This document shows positions 33,207 to 42,597 of a stretch of DNA of 60,897 nucleotides, piece by piece (the stretch's first letter is position 1; each line of letters opens with the position of its first letter). The notes under the pieces are model-generated. The model worked only from the letters and a program-made list of their open reading frames with translations, ran no database searches and had not been told where the DNA came from. The DNA lies in NCBI GenBank assembly GCA_018896875.1, contig JAHILT010000032.1:1-60897 (forward strand), written 5' to 3'. The DNA comes from Patescibacteria group bacterium (GTDB taxonomy: Bacteria > Patescibacteriota > Minisyncoccia > UBA6257 > 02-FULL-45-10c). The position numbers were made by a program, and so were the translations under genes.

Positions 33207-36200
33207 ATGCTTAAACTACCAACCAAAATATTTTCAAAACATTCAGGCGCATTTATTGAACAAGCAAATTTGATAGAAATTCAAACTAATTCTTATAAGT
33301 CCTTTATAGAAAAAGGGCTTAAAGAATTATTTAAAGAAGTCTTTCCGATAGAAAGTTATACAGGCAAGGACTTGGAATTACATTTCAAGGATTTTAGTTT
33401 TGATGAACCTAGGTACGATGAAGAGCATGCCAGATTTAAAGATTTAACTTATGAATCTACCTTAAGAGTTAATCTTAATTTAGTAAATAAAAAAGACAAA
33501 TATAAAAAAGAACAAGAAGTTTATTTCGGTGAGTTTCCTATGATGACTGATAAGGGAACATTCATTATTAATGGAGTTGAAAGAGTAGTGGTTTCTCAAT
33601 TAGTTAGATCACCAGGTGTTTATTTTACAGCTAATGTTTATAGAGGCAAAAAACTTTTTGGCGCTAAAGTCGTTCCTAATCGTGGAGCTTGGCTTGAATT
33701 TGAAACCGATCCAGACGGAGTTATCTCTATTAAGATTGATAGAAAAAGAAAAGCTCCTGCTACAGAGCTTTTGCGAATATTTGGACTAGAAACTAACGAA
33801 GAAATTTTAGAAACTTTTTCTAACGCAGATAATGGAGAGATTAAATATATTGAAACTACCCTAAAAAAAGATTCTGCTAAGAACATTAGTGATTCTTTCG
33901 TAGAAATTTACAAGCGAATTAGACCAGGAGATTTAGCTACTTCGGAAAATGCCAAAAGCTTGATTGAGGCTATGTTTTTCCGTTTTGATCGTTATGATCT
34001 TTCTCAAGTAGGAAGATTTAAAATTAATCAAAAGCTTAATCTTTCTAGTGAATCCAAAGTTCTAGAGCTTGAGGATATTATAAACATTGTTAAACATATT
34101 ATTGAATTAAATAATGAGCAAACTGCTGAGTCAGATGATATAGATCATTTGGGTAATCGTAGAATTCGTCCAGTAGGCGAACTTTTAGGAACTAAATTAA
34201 GAATAGGATTTGCGAGATTTAAGCGTATTGTTCAAGATAGAATGTCTACCTTAGAGACAGAGACATTAGCTCCTATTCAACTTGTTAATGCTAGGCCATT
34301 AGTCTCTGTAGTTAGAGAATTTTTCGCTTCTTCTCAACTTTCGCAGTTTATGGATCAAGTTAATCCTCTTACAGAAGTTGAACATAAACGTAGAATTTCA
34401 GCTATGGGCCCGGGAGGACTTACTAAAGAAAGAGCTGGCTTTGAAGTCCGTGATGTTCATAGGTCTCATTATGGAAGAATTTGTCCAATTGAAACTCCAG
34501 AAGGAGCAAATATTGGATTAGTGAATCATTTGGCTAACTATGCGCGTATTAATGAATTAGGTTTTCTAGAAACTCCTTACGCTATTGTCAAAAAAGGAAT
34601 TATCACCAAAGAAATAAAATGGTTTAATGCTATAGAAGAAGAGAAATATAAAATTGCTCATGGAGGAGTAGCTTTTGATACAAAAGGAAAAATAATAAAC
34701 AAGATGGTTGAAGCCAGAATTAATGGTGAACCGGGAATTTGCGAAAGAAATGATATTGATTTAATAGATATAGCTTCTAATCAACCTATTAGTGTTGCTG
34801 CTTCACTTATTCCTTTCTTAGAACACGACGATGCCAACCGTGCTCTTATGGGTTCTAACATGCAAAGACAAGCTGTTTCATCAATAAGGTCAGAGCCTCC
34901 TTATGTTGGCACAGGGATAGAAGAAAAAATAGCTAGAGATTCTGGGCATGTAATTATTGCCGAAGAGGCAGGAAAAATTATGGAAGTTGACGCTAGGAAT
35001 ATTGTTTTGAAAACTAAATCAGGAATTAAAAAATACACGCTTAATAAATTTAAAAAATCTAACCAGTTCACTTCTATTTCTCAAAAACCATTAGTTAGCA
35101 AAGGACAAACGGTTAAAAAAGGAGAAATCTTAACAGATAGCTCTTCTATGGATAATGGTGTTTTGGCATTGGGACAGAATTTGTTAGTAGCTTTTGTTTC
35201 TTGGCAGGGATCAAATTTTGAAGATGCTATTATTCTCTCTGAAAGAGTAGTTCAAGAAGATAGATTTACATCTATTCATATAGAAGACTTTCATTGTGAT
35301 GTTCGTGATACCAAGCTTGGACCTGAAATAACTACTCCAGACATTCCTAATGTTTCAGAAGAAAAACTTAAAAACTTAGACGAAGAAGGAATAATTAGAA
35401 TTGGTGCTGAAGTAAAATCAGGAGATATTTTGGTTGGAAAGATTTCTCCGAAAGGGGAAAGTGAATTAAGCTCAGAAGAAAGATTATTAAGAGCTATTTT
35501 TGGCGAAAAAGCTAGAGATGTCAAAGATACTTCATTAACAATGTCTCATGGTAAATCTGGACGAGTAGTTGGAATTAAAATATTTGATAGAGATAAAGGA
35601 GATAAATTGGAGCAAGGCATTATCAAGAGAATTCAAGTTGAAATTGCTCAATACAGAAAGGTTATGGCTGGCGATAAATTATCTGGTAGACATGGAAACA
35701 AAGGTGTTATTTCTACAATTAGACCAGTAGAAGATATGCCTTATTTAGCCGATGGTACTCCAGTTGATATTATTTTAAATCCGCTTGGTGTTGTTTCTCG
35801 TATGAACCTTGGACAAATACTTGAAACGCATTTAGGTTGGGCAGCAAAGAAGTTAGGTTACAGAGCTATTACTCCAGCTTTTTCTGGAGCTACTGATAGC
35901 CAGATTAAAGAAGAGCTTAAAAAAGCCGACATTCCAGAAAGCGGAAAAGTTACTTTGTATGATGGGCGTTCTGGCAAATCTTTTGATCGTGAAGTTACAG
36001 TAGGTATTATATATATGCTAAAACTTAACCATTTGGTTGAAGATAAGATTCACATGCGTTCTATAGGTCCTTACTCTTTAATTACCCAACAACCATTAGG
36101 AGGAAAGGCTCAATTCGGAGGACAAAGATTTGGAGAGATGGAAGTCTGGGCATTAGAAGGATATGGTGCTGCTAATACCTTGCAAGAAATATTGACCATT

Positions 36201-36359
36201 AAATCCGACGATGTTTTAGGAAGAGCTTCTGCTTATGAGTCAATTATAAAAGGAGAAAAAATTAAGAGTCCAAATATTCCAGCTTCATTTAAGGTTTTAT
36301 TAAGTGAATTAAAATCGCTAGGATTAAATGTTGAGCTTATTAATAATGAAAATGATTAA
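33207..36359 (+). CDS. rpoB: RNA polymerase beta subunit
   Basis: 1050 residues from the ATG at 33207 (a TTG four codons upstream is less likely). All main beta regions are present in order: DLATSENAKSLIEA, the rifampicin region QLSQFMDQVNPLTEVEHKRRISAMGPGGL, VRDVHRSHYGRICPIETPEG, AGDKLSGRHGNKGVIS, and the C-terminal GGKAQFGGQRFGEMEVWALE. The rifampicin-region Asp (FMDQVNPLTE) and Ser/Arg context look wild-type. The protein is shorter than E. coli RpoB (1342), lacking lineage-specific inserts, as in other CPR bacteria. No rplJ-rplL genes precede it. rpoC follows after 140 bp holding a leader hairpin. Confidence 0.97.
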   Translation: MLKLPTKIFSKHSGAFIEQANLIEIQTNSYKSFIEKGLKELFKEVFPIESYTGKDLELHFKDFSFDEPRYDEEHARFKDLTYESTLRVNLNLVNKKDKYKKEQEVYFGEFPMMTDKGTFIINGVERVVVSQLVRSPGVYFTANVYRGKKLFGAKVVPNRGAWLEFETDPDGVISIKIDRKRKAPATELLRIFGLETNEEILETFSNADNGEIKYIETTLKKDSAKNISDSFVEIYKRIRPGDLATSENAKSLIEAMFFRFDRYDLSQVGRFKINQKLNLSSESKVLELEDIINIVKHIIELNNEQTAESDDIDHLGNRRIRPVGELLGTKLRIGFARFKRIVQDRMSTLETETLAPIQLVNARPLVSVVREFFASSQLSQFMDQVNPLTEVEHKRRISAMGPGGLTKERAGFEVRDVHRSHYGRICPIETPEGANIGLVNHLANYARINELGFLETPYAIVKKGIITKEIKWFNAIEEEKYKIAHGGVAFDTKGKIINKMVEARINGEPGICERNDIDLIDIASNQPISVAASLIPFLEHDDANRALMGSNMQRQAVSSIRSEPPYVGTGIEEKIARDSGHVIIAEEAGKIMEVDARNIVLKTKSGIKKYTLNKFKKSNQFTSISQKPLVSKGQTVKKGEILTDSSSMDNGVLALGQNLLVAFVSWQGSNFEDAIILSERVVQEDRFTSIHIEDFHCDVRDTKLGPEITTPDIPNVSEEKLKNLDEEGIIRIGAEVKSGDILVGKISPKGESELSSEERLLRAIFGEKARDVKDTSLTMSHGKSGRVVGIKIFDRDKGDKLEQGIIKRIQVEIAQYRKVMAGDKLSGRHGNKGVISTIRPVEDMPYLADGTPVDIILNPLGVVSRMNLGQILETHLGWAAKKLGYRAITPAFSGATDSQIKEELKKADIPESGKVTLYDGRSGKSFDREVTVGIIYMLKLNHLVEDKIHMRSIGPYSLITQQPLGGKAQFGGQRFGEMEVWALEGYGAANTLQEILTIKSDDVLGRASAYESIIKGEKIKSPNIPASFKVLLSELKSLGLNVELINNEND

Positions 36360-36370
36360 AATATATGAAT

Positions 36371-36499
36371 CCCACACATAACAAAGACTGATAATATATA
36401 AATATTTAAATGTTATAAAATTAATGAATAAGTCGCAAAAAAATAATTTAACAATATTGATCACAAAAGCTTTGCTTTTGGGTCTTTGTTATGTGTGGG
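36371..36499 (+). promoter_or_regulatory. Start-codon-abutting leader hairpin, copy 2 (rpoC)
   Basis: Perfect 18-bp stem CCCACACATAACAAAGAC (36371-36388) with GTCTTTGTTATGTGTGGG (36482-36499); rpoC starts at 36500. The loop repeats the AATGAATAAGTCGCAAAAAA and AAAAGCTTTGCTTTT words of copy 1. Relative to copy 1 the stem carries a compensated base-pair change. Confidence 0.87.
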
Positions 36500-39400
36500 A
36501 TGAATAATCTAGAAGCTATAAAATTAAAGATTGCTTCACCAGAAGACATTTTGAGATGGTCTTATGGGGAAGTATTAAAACCAGAAACTATTAATTATAG
36601 AACTCAACGCCCAGAAAAAGATGGTCTTTTTTCTGAAAAGATTTTTGGACCTACAAAAGATTGGGAATGTTATTGTGGAAAATACAGACGTATTCGTTAT
36701 AAAGGAATAGTTTGCGATAAGTGTGGAGTTGAAGTAACACGTTCTGTGGTTAGAAGAGAAAGAATGGGTCATATTAAATTAGCTACTCCTGTTGTCCATA
36801 TTTGGTTTTTAAAAAGTGCCCCATCTAAAATAAGTTTATTATTAGATGTTCCTTTGCCAAAAATTACGAAAGTTGTTTACTACGCTTCTTATATTGTTAT
36901 TTCTGTAGATGAAGAAGCTAAAAAACGTGTTTTAAAAGACTTAGCGACAGAATTTAAATCTCGTAAGAAAACTGCTTCAAAAGATGAGGTTGATGAAGTT
37001 CAACTTAAAGCAGGCTTTTTAGAAACAAAAAGTGAATTAAATAATCTTAAAGTAGGGGCTGTTGTCAGTGAAGCAGAATATTATGCGCTAGCTAAACGTT
37101 TTGGTGATGTTTTTGAAGCTGGCACTGGAGCAGAATCTATTAGAAAAATATTAGAAGAAGTTGATTTAGGAAAAGTTGTCGCTAATATTAAAAAAGAATT
37201 AACAGACAAAGGTTGCAAAATTAATTCTTTGAACGAGAAGAGAGTTTTAAATAGACTAAAGATAGCTAGCGCAATGTTAAAGAATAACATTAGACCAGAA
37301 TGGATGATTTTAACAGTTCTTCCTATTTTACCTCCTGATCTTCGACCAATGGTAGCTTTAGACGGTGGACGTTATGCTACGTCAGACTTAAATGATCTTT
37401 ATAGAAGAGTAATAAACAGAAACAATCGTCTTAAAAAACTTTTAGAACTTAAGGCTCCTGATGTTATTATTCTTAATGAAAAAAGAATGCTTCAAGAATC
37501 AGTTGATTCTTTAGTAGATAATTCTGCTCGTTTTGGCACTCAACAAATGTCTAGTCAAAGAAGACCGCTAAGATCATTAGCAGATATGTTGAAAGGAAAA
37601 CAAGGAAGATTTAGACAGAATTTACTTGGAAAAAGAGTTGATTATTCGGCTCGTTCTGTTATTGCGGTTGGTCCAGATCTTAAAATTTCTGAGTGTGGCC
37701 TGCCTAAGAAAATGGCATTAGAATTATTTAAGCCATTTGTAATTAGTAAAATATTAGAAAGAGAATTAGCGCATAATATTAGAAATGCTAATAGATTAAT
37801 TGAACAAGCCCCTCCAGAAGTTTGGGCTATCTTAGAAGAGGTTATTGCAGATAGAAAGGTTTTGCTTAATCGTGCGCCAACTCTACATCGTTTGGGAGTA
37901 CAAGCTTTTAAACCATTGCTTACGGAAGGCTTAGTTATACGTATTTCTCCTTTAGTTTGCGCGGCTTTTAATGCTGATTTTGATGGTGACCAGATGGCTG
38001 TTCATTTGCCTCTTTCTAGCGAATCCCAAAAAGAGGTAAGCGAAATAATGCTTTCAAGTCATAATCTTTTAAAGCCAGCTACAGGACAACCAATAACTCT
38101 TCCTAGTCAAGACATAGTTTTAGGTTGCTATTACTTAACAAAAATTATAAAGAATACGAAGGGAACTGGTAAGAGTTTTGCTAATGAACAGGAAGCTTTG
38201 ATTGCTTATGAAATGGAATATGTGGCTATAAATGCTTTAGTTAAAATAGGGAAATTAGAAACTTCTGTTGGTAGAGTTATATTTAACGAAGCTCTTCCAG
38301 AAGATTTTGATTTTATTAATGAAACTGTAAGCAAAAAACTTTTCCCTAAGATTATTTTCAAGATAGTTAAGGATTATGGAACAGAAAAAGCAGCTGATTA
38401 TTTAGATGCCATCAAAAAAATTGGTTTTGAATATGCTTCTCGCTCTGGTATAACTTGGGCTAGTAGCGACTTAATATCACCGAAAGAAAAAGACGAGATT
38501 ATTAAAAAAGCAGACGAAGATGTTATGAAAATACGACAGCAATACGAAGACGGTCTTTTAACTAATAGTGAGAGAAAAGTAAAAGTTATCAAAATTTGGA
38601 TTGACGTAAAAGACAAGATTTCTGAATTAGTGCCAATGGGAATGACAGAAGAAAATTCTATTTTTTCTATTATTGATTCTGGCGCTAGAGGTAGTTGGTC
38701 TCAGCCAGTACAAATGATGGGAATGAAAGGTTTAGTTCAAAATCCAAAAAATGAGCCTATTGAATTACCTATAAAATCTTCATTAAAAGAAGGTCTTAGT
38801 GTTTTGGAATACTTTATTTCTACTCATGGAGCCAGAAAGGGTGCTACTGATACAGCATTAAAAACAGCTTCGGCTGGTTATTTGACACGTCGTTTGGTGG
38901 ATGTTTGCCAAGACCTAGTTATTAAAGAAGATGACTGTAAAACTAAAGAAGGGATTGTTATTAATCGAGAAGATGGGTCTGAAGTTGGTCAAGTTTTTGG
39001 CTATGGCGATCAACTTTTTTCCAGAACTGTTCTAGAAGATGTTAAAATCAATGGAAAAGTTATTATTAAAAAAGGAGATATTATTGATGAAGAAAAAAAT
39101 GAACTTATTGAAAAATCTTCTATAAAATCAGTTAAGGTTAGATCTGCTATTACTTGTAAAACACTATATGGTCTTTGTTCTAAGTGCTATGGACATGATT
39201 TAGGACATAACAAGCCAGCTGAAAAAGGATTGGCTGTTGGTGTTGTTGCAGCGCAGTCTATCGGTGAACCCGGTACTCAGCTTACAATGAGAACATTCCA
39301 TACTGGTGGTGTTGCTGGAGCGGATATTACCCATGGTTTACCAAGAGTAGAAGAGGTTTTTGAATGTCGTTCTCCTAAGGGTAAATCTTATATTGCTACT

Positions 39401-40051
39401 GAAGATGGAATTGTAGAAGGAATAGAACAACAAGGATTAGTTAAAATAATTAAAATAAAATCTTCTGAGAAAAAGAAAGGTGTTCTTGAATATCAAATTC
39501 CTAAAACTTCAGTTTTGCTTATAGGAGTTAAAGATCTTATTAAAAAAGGAGATCAGCTTTGTAAAGGAAATCTTGACTTAAAAGAATTATTTGAGTTCAA
39601 AGGAAGCGATGTGGTAGAGAAATATATTGTTAATGAAATTCAGAAAATCTATTTTAGCGAAGGAGCCCCTATTAACAATAAGCATATTGAAGTTGTAGTT
39701 AGACAAATGTTTGCTCGTGTTCAGATTAAAGAGTCTGGCGATTCTGATTTTGTTCCTGGTGATATTATAGAAAAATCCTTTTTCTTAGAGATTAATAGAG
39801 AATTAAAGGCATCTAACAAAACTCCAGCAAAAGCTATACAAAAATTAATGGGTATAACCAAAGTAGCTCTTTCTACTAAAAGTTTTCTTTCGGCTGCTTC
39901 TTTTCAAGAAACTGCTCGTGTATTGATTAACGCTGCATGCGAAGGAAAAGTAGACAAATTACATGGACTTAAAGAGAATGTTATTATAGGAAGACTTATT
40001 CCTGTTGGAACAGGATTGAAAGCAAGAGAAGAATGTGAAGATGAAGAATAA
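36500..40051 (+). CDS. rpoC: RNA polymerase beta' subunit
   Basis: 1183 residues from the ATG directly after the leader hairpin; an in-frame ATG nine bases upstream would add MCG. The N-terminal zinc site CYCGKYRRIRYKGIVCDKCG lies near 52-72, RQNLLGKRVDYSARSVI near 375, the catalytic NADFDGD near 491, the bridge-helix region AARKGATDTALKTASAGYLTRR (in part) near 775, and the second zinc site CKTLYGLCSKC near 880. Everything needed for transcription is present. Length is close to Gram-positive RpoC. Separate regulation from rpoB through the hairpin is inference. Confidence 0.97.
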   Translation: MNNLEAIKLKIASPEDILRWSYGEVLKPETINYRTQRPEKDGLFSEKIFGPTKDWECYCGKYRRIRYKGIVCDKCGVEVTRSVVRRERMGHIKLATPVVHIWFLKSAPSKISLLLDVPLPKITKVVYYASYIVISVDEEAKKRVLKDLATEFKSRKKTASKDEVDEVQLKAGFLETKSELNNLKVGAVVSEAEYYALAKRFGDVFEAGTGAESIRKILEEVDLGKVVANIKKELTDKGCKINSLNEKRVLNRLKIASAMLKNNIRPEWMILTVLPILPPDLRPMVALDGGRYATSDLNDLYRRVINRNNRLKKLLELKAPDVIILNEKRMLQESVDSLVDNSARFGTQQMSSQRRPLRSLADMLKGKQGRFRQNLLGKRVDYSARSVIAVGPDLKISECGLPKKMALELFKPFVISKILERELAHNIRNANRLIEQAPPEVWAILEEVIADRKVLLNRAPTLHRLGVQAFKPLLTEGLVIRISPLVCAAFNADFDGDQMAVHLPLSSESQKEVSEIMLSSHNLLKPATGQPITLPSQDIVLGCYYLTKIIKNTKGTGKSFANEQEALIAYEMEYVAINALVKIGKLETSVGRVIFNEALPEDFDFINETVSKKLFPKIIFKIVKDYGTEKAADYLDAIKKIGFEYASRSGITWASSDLISPKEKDEIIKKADEDVMKIRQQYEDGLLTNSERKVKVIKIWIDVKDKISELVPMGMTEENSIFSIIDSGARGSWSQPVQMMGMKGLVQNPKNEPIELPIKSSLKEGLSVLEYFISTHGARKGATDTALKTASAGYLTRRLVDVCQDLVIKEDDCKTKEGIVINREDGSEVGQVFGYGDQLFSRTVLEDVKINGKVIIKKGDIIDEEKNELIEKSSIKSVKVRSAITCKTLYGLCSKCYGHDLGHNKPAEKGLAVGVVAAQSIGEPGTQLTMRTFHTGGVAGADITHGLPRVEEVFECRSPKGKSYIATEDGIVEGIEQQGLVKIIKIKSSEKKKGVLEYQIPKTSVLLIGVKDLIKKGDQLCKGNLDLKELFEFKGSDVVEKYIVNEIQKIYFSEGAPINNKHIEVVVRQMFARVQIKESGDSDFVPGDIIEKSFFLEINRELKASNKTPAKAIQKLMGITKVALSTKSFLSAASFQETARVLINAACEGKVDKLHGLKENVIIGRLIPVGTGLKAREECEDEE

Positions 40052-40098
40052 TAAATTTGCTAATTCTTATTTTATTTGCTAAATTACTATAAAAACTA

Positions 40099-40512
40099 AT
40101 GTTAAAAGATACAAACAATAATTTGGAAGCAAAAAAAGTTTATGAAATATCTTTTTTGCTTAAAGATCCGTCTTCTGAAAAGATTATTGTTGATTTATTA
40201 AATCAACACGAAGTTCTTATAAAGAATAAATCTTCAATTAATTCGATTAAATTAGCTTATCCGATTAAAAAATATTTGTCTGCGTATTTTGGTTATATAA
40301 ATTTTGAAGCAGATCCAGCAAGTATAAAAAGTTTTTCTGATAGTTTAAAATTCAAAGAAGAAGTGTTAAGATACTTAATAATCACTGTTCCTATTACTAA
40401 GGTTTTACAAAAAAAAGACGAGGAGAAAAAAGTTGTTAAGGAACCAGATGCGTCAAGATCAGCGCTTACCAATGAGGCATTAGAAGAAAAATTAAAAGAA
40501 ATATTAGAATAA
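40099..40512 (+). CDS. rpsF: Ribosomal protein bS6
   Basis: 137 residues. VYEISFLLKD (about 14-23), the middle SINSIKLAYPIKKYLSAYFG and the strand EEVLRYLIITVPI are the S6 ferredoxin-like core; a charged tail follows. S6 binds S18 on the small-subunit platform. It heads the classic rpsF-ssb-rpsR order, which also supports the assignment, although here 211 bp with two hairpin elements separate it from ssb. Confidence 0.9.
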   Translation: MLKDTNNNLEAKKVYEISFLLKDPSSEKIIVDLLNQHEVLIKNKSSINSIKLAYPIKKYLSAYFGYINFEADPASIKSFSDSLKFKEEVLRYLIITVPITKVLQKKDEEKKVVKEPDASRSALTNEALEEKLKEILE

Positions 40513-40519
40513 TATGAAT

Positions 40520-40723
40520 CCCACACATAACAAAGACGATTTTGGGTGGGGCGATAGTTTGAAAATGAAATTAATAAGTCGTATAATAAATTAAAATAAT
40601 AAAAACAACAAAGTCAGAGAAAGCTTTATTTCCAGTCTTTCTATGTAGGGACTTGTCCCATACATAACAAAGACTAGATGATAAATTTTAAAAAAACGCT
40701 TTCCAGTCTTTGTTATGTGTGGG
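40520..40723 (+). promoter_or_regulatory. Start-codon-abutting leader hairpins, copies 3a and 3b (ssb)
   Basis: 3a: CCCACACATAACAAAGAC (40520-40537) with GTCTTTCTATGTAGGG (40635-40650), partly decayed; its loop retains AATAAGTCG and AAAGCTTT. 3b: CCCATACATAACAAAGACT (40657-40675) with AGTCTTTGTTATGTGTGGG (40705-40723), a 19-bp stem in which one change gives a G-U pair. The ssb start codon follows 3b directly. This is a tandem duplication of the element inside the rpsF-ssb gap. Confidence 0.85.
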
Positions 40724-41194
40724 ATGAATTTAAATAAAGCACAATTAATAGGAAGAGTTACTAATGACCCTGAAACAAAGGCCTTGCCATCCGGGATGTC
40801 TGTGTCTAAATTTGGACTTGCTACAAATCATGTTTACAAGACTAAAGAAGGCGAGAAAAAAGAAACAACACAGTTTCATAATTGCATAGCCTTTGGAAAA
40901 CGTTCTGATATTATTAGTCAGTGGCTAAAGAAAGGACAGGAAGTTTATGTAGATGGACGAATTGAATATCGTTCTTGGGATAAAAAAGAAGGTGGCAAAG
41001 GATATATTACAGAAATCATTATAGAGAATTTTCAAATGGGAGCTAAAGCAAGAGGAAGTAATAGTGGAGGACAAGAATCAACAAGTGAAAGAAGAGAAGA
41101 ATCTGAAAGCAACAAAGAGGTTCCTGTAGTAGAAATAGATAAAGAAGACAACGAAGACAACGAAGACAACGAAGAAGACGATTTACCATTCTAA
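40724..41194 (+). CDS. ssb: Single-stranded DNA-binding protein
   Basis: 156 residues from the ATG after hairpin 3b (an ATG nine bases earlier would add MCG). The OB fold covers about 1-105: MNLNKAQLIGRVTNDPETK, KFGLATNH, TQFHNCIAFGKRSDIISQWLKKGQ, YVDGRIEYRSW, EIIIENFQMG. A low-complexity acidic tail with repeated EDNEDN ends in EEDDLPF, the C-terminal tip by which SSB recruits repair and replication proteins. Flanked by rpsF and rpsR, the usual context. Confidence 0.95.
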   Translation: MNLNKAQLIGRVTNDPETKALPSGMSVSKFGLATNHVYKTKEGEKKETTQFHNCIAFGKRSDIISQWLKKGQEVYVDGRIEYRSWDKKEGGKGYITEIIIENFQMGAKARGSNSGGQESTSERREESESNKEVPVVEIDKEDNEDNEDNEEDDLPF

Positions 41195-41213
41195 TTAAAT
41201 TAAGTATACTAAT

Positions 41214-41414
41214 ATGTTACAGTGTTATTTTTGCTCACAAAACTTAAAAAATATAGATCATAAAGACATTGAGATTCTAAAGAAATTTGTTTCTAGTCAG
41301 GGTAAAATTATTGATCCTCGTTATTCTAATACTTGCGCCAAGCATCAGAGAATTTTAGCACAGGCTATAAAAAGAGCTCGCTTTTTAGCCTTATTACCGT
41401 TTGTTAGAAGATAA
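41214..41414 (+). CDS. rpsR: Ribosomal protein bS18
   Basis: 66 residues. CYFCSQNLKNIDHKDIEILK, then FVSSQGKIIDPRYSNTCAKHQRILAQAIKRARFLALLPF is the full S18 core; Cys residues at the start and after SNT could bind zinc as in Cys-type S18 proteins. It partners with S6 (rpsF) on the 30S subunit. Its stop overlaps the start of the PAP2 gene by one base (TAATG), indicating translational coupling. Confidence 0.95.
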   Translation: MLQCYFCSQNLKNIDHKDIEILKKFVSSQGKIIDPRYSNTCAKHQRILAQAIKRARFLALLPFVRR

Positions 41415-41968
41415 TGTTTTCATTAGACATAAAAATATTTGATCTTATTCACCAATTAGTCGGCAAAAGCCGACTTCTTGATTTAACAGCAATATTTTTT
41501 GCTGATTATGTTGGTTATTTATTAATCATAGTGGTTTTGTTTTTAATTTTTTCTAACCCCCCACTCAAAGATGAGTATGGGACAAGCAAAGAATTAAAAA
41601 CTCGTATTTATAATTCAGCATTTATATTATTATCAGCATTATTATCTTTAGGAATTTTTACTAAAACTATAAAGTTTTTTTATGATAAACCAAGACCTTT
41701 TGTAGCGCTTGAATTTCAGCCCCTTATGAATCAGGCAGTTGAGTCAGCTTTTCCTTCTGGTCATATGGCTTTTTACTTTGCCTTAGTTTTTGCGCTTTAT
41801 TTTTTGGGATACAAGCGTTGGTTTGTATTTTTTTCAGTCGTTTTGTTATTGATGGGCGTAGCAAGAGTATTTATAGGAGTCCATTGGCCAATAGATATAA
41901 TTTCTGGCATAGGAGTTGCCTTTTTGAGCGTTTATATAGTAAAATTGGTCTTGTCTCTTAAAAGATAA
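41414..41968 (+). CDS. PAP2-family phosphatase (undecaprenyl-diphosphatase type)
   Basis: 184 residues with about five membrane segments. The three PAP2 motifs are present: FYDKPRPF (about 93-100), the PSGHMAF block (about 115-121) and ARVFIGVHWPIDI (about 155-167), giving the Lys, Arg, Ser-Gly-His and Arg-x5-His-x3-Asp catalytic set. BcrC-type members recycle undecaprenyl diphosphate for wall and glycan synthesis; a phosphatidylglycerophosphate phosphatase role is also possible. It is coupled to rpsR by a one-base overlap. Confidence 0.88.
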   Translation: MFSLDIKIFDLIHQLVGKSRLLDLTAIFFADYVGYLLIIVVLFLIFSNPPLKDEYGTSKELKTRIYNSAFILLSALLSLGIFTKTIKFFYDKPRPFVALEFQPLMNQAVESAFPSGHMAFYFALVFALYFLGYKRWFVFFSVVLLLMGVARVFIGVHWPIDIISGIGVAFLSVYIVKLVLSLKR

Positions 41969-41977
41969 AATTTGAGA

Positions 41978-41985
41978 AGAGGAGG
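41978..41985 (+). promoter_or_regulatory. Strong Shine-Dalgarno sequence deciding a start
   Basis: AGAGGAGG lies 5 bases before the ATG at 41990 and overrules a TTG start 18 bases upstream. Such sites are rare in this window. Confidence 0.8.
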
Positions 41986-41989
41986 ACGC

Positions 41990-42556
41990 ATGAGCCTAAA
42001 AACTCTAGTAGGGAGTCAGTTTTCGCTCTTTAAAAATGGTATTTTGCTAACACTTATCATTGTAATAGCATTTTGTCTTATACATTGGATATGGGGTTTG
42101 TTTTTATCTATAGGATACAATCCTTTTTCGGCTCAATGGGCGAATCTAATGTTTAAGATTATTGTGCTTTTAGCAATTTCTTATTCAATTGGCATTGCTC
42201 TTGAGACTGTTGTTTTAAAGAAAATCATCACAGGTATTTTAAGTAAATTACCGTTAGTTGGTTTTTTGCTTGATTCATTCAATCATATTGAAAGAATTAA
42301 AAAAGATGGACTACCTGAAGTAACTTTTGAGCTTACGCTTAATAGCGGTATTTGGCTTAAAGGATGGGTTTCTAATGAATGGCATGACAAAAAGATAGGC
42401 AAAGTTCTTTGTGGAGTAGTATTACCTATGTTTGTTCATCCTATAGGAGCCTATGCTTGTATAGAAAAGGACAAGCTTATCTACACAGAAAGACAGGCAT
42501 TAGAAAATATCACAACTTGTCTTTCAGGAGGACTGATAGACAAACAAAAGAAGTAA
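41990..42556 (+). CDS. DUF502-like membrane protein
   Basis: 188 residues from the ATG at 41990. Two membrane helices (about 15-40 and 55-78) are followed by a soluble domain: SKLPLVGFLLDSFNHIERI, PEVTFELTLNSGIWLKGWVS and VVLPMFVHPIGAYACIEKD. The two-helix plus soluble layout and IYxxI-like region resemble DUF502 proteins, of unknown function; this is a tentative assignment. It differs from neighbours in having a perfect ribosome-binding site and an excellent terminator. Confidence 0.6.
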   Translation: MSLKTLVGSQFSLFKNGILLTLIIVIAFCLIHWIWGLFLSIGYNPFSAQWANLMFKIIVLLAISYSIGIALETVVLKKIITGILSKLPLVGFLLDSFNHIERIKKDGLPEVTFELTLNSGIWLKGWVSNEWHDKKIGKVLCGVVLPMFVHPIGAYACIEKDKLIYTERQALENITTCLSGGLIDKQKK

Positions 42557-42561
42557 TTTCT

Positions 42562-42590
42562 GCGGGCTCACAATGTGAGCCCGCTTTTTT
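42562..42590 (+). terminator. Strong intrinsic terminator
   Basis: GCGGGCTCACAATGTGAGCC then CGCTTTTTT: a perfect 11-bp GC-rich stem with a T run. Also ends the convergent tRNA-Leu unit region. Confidence 0.93.
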
Positions 42591-42597
42591 ATTAGTG

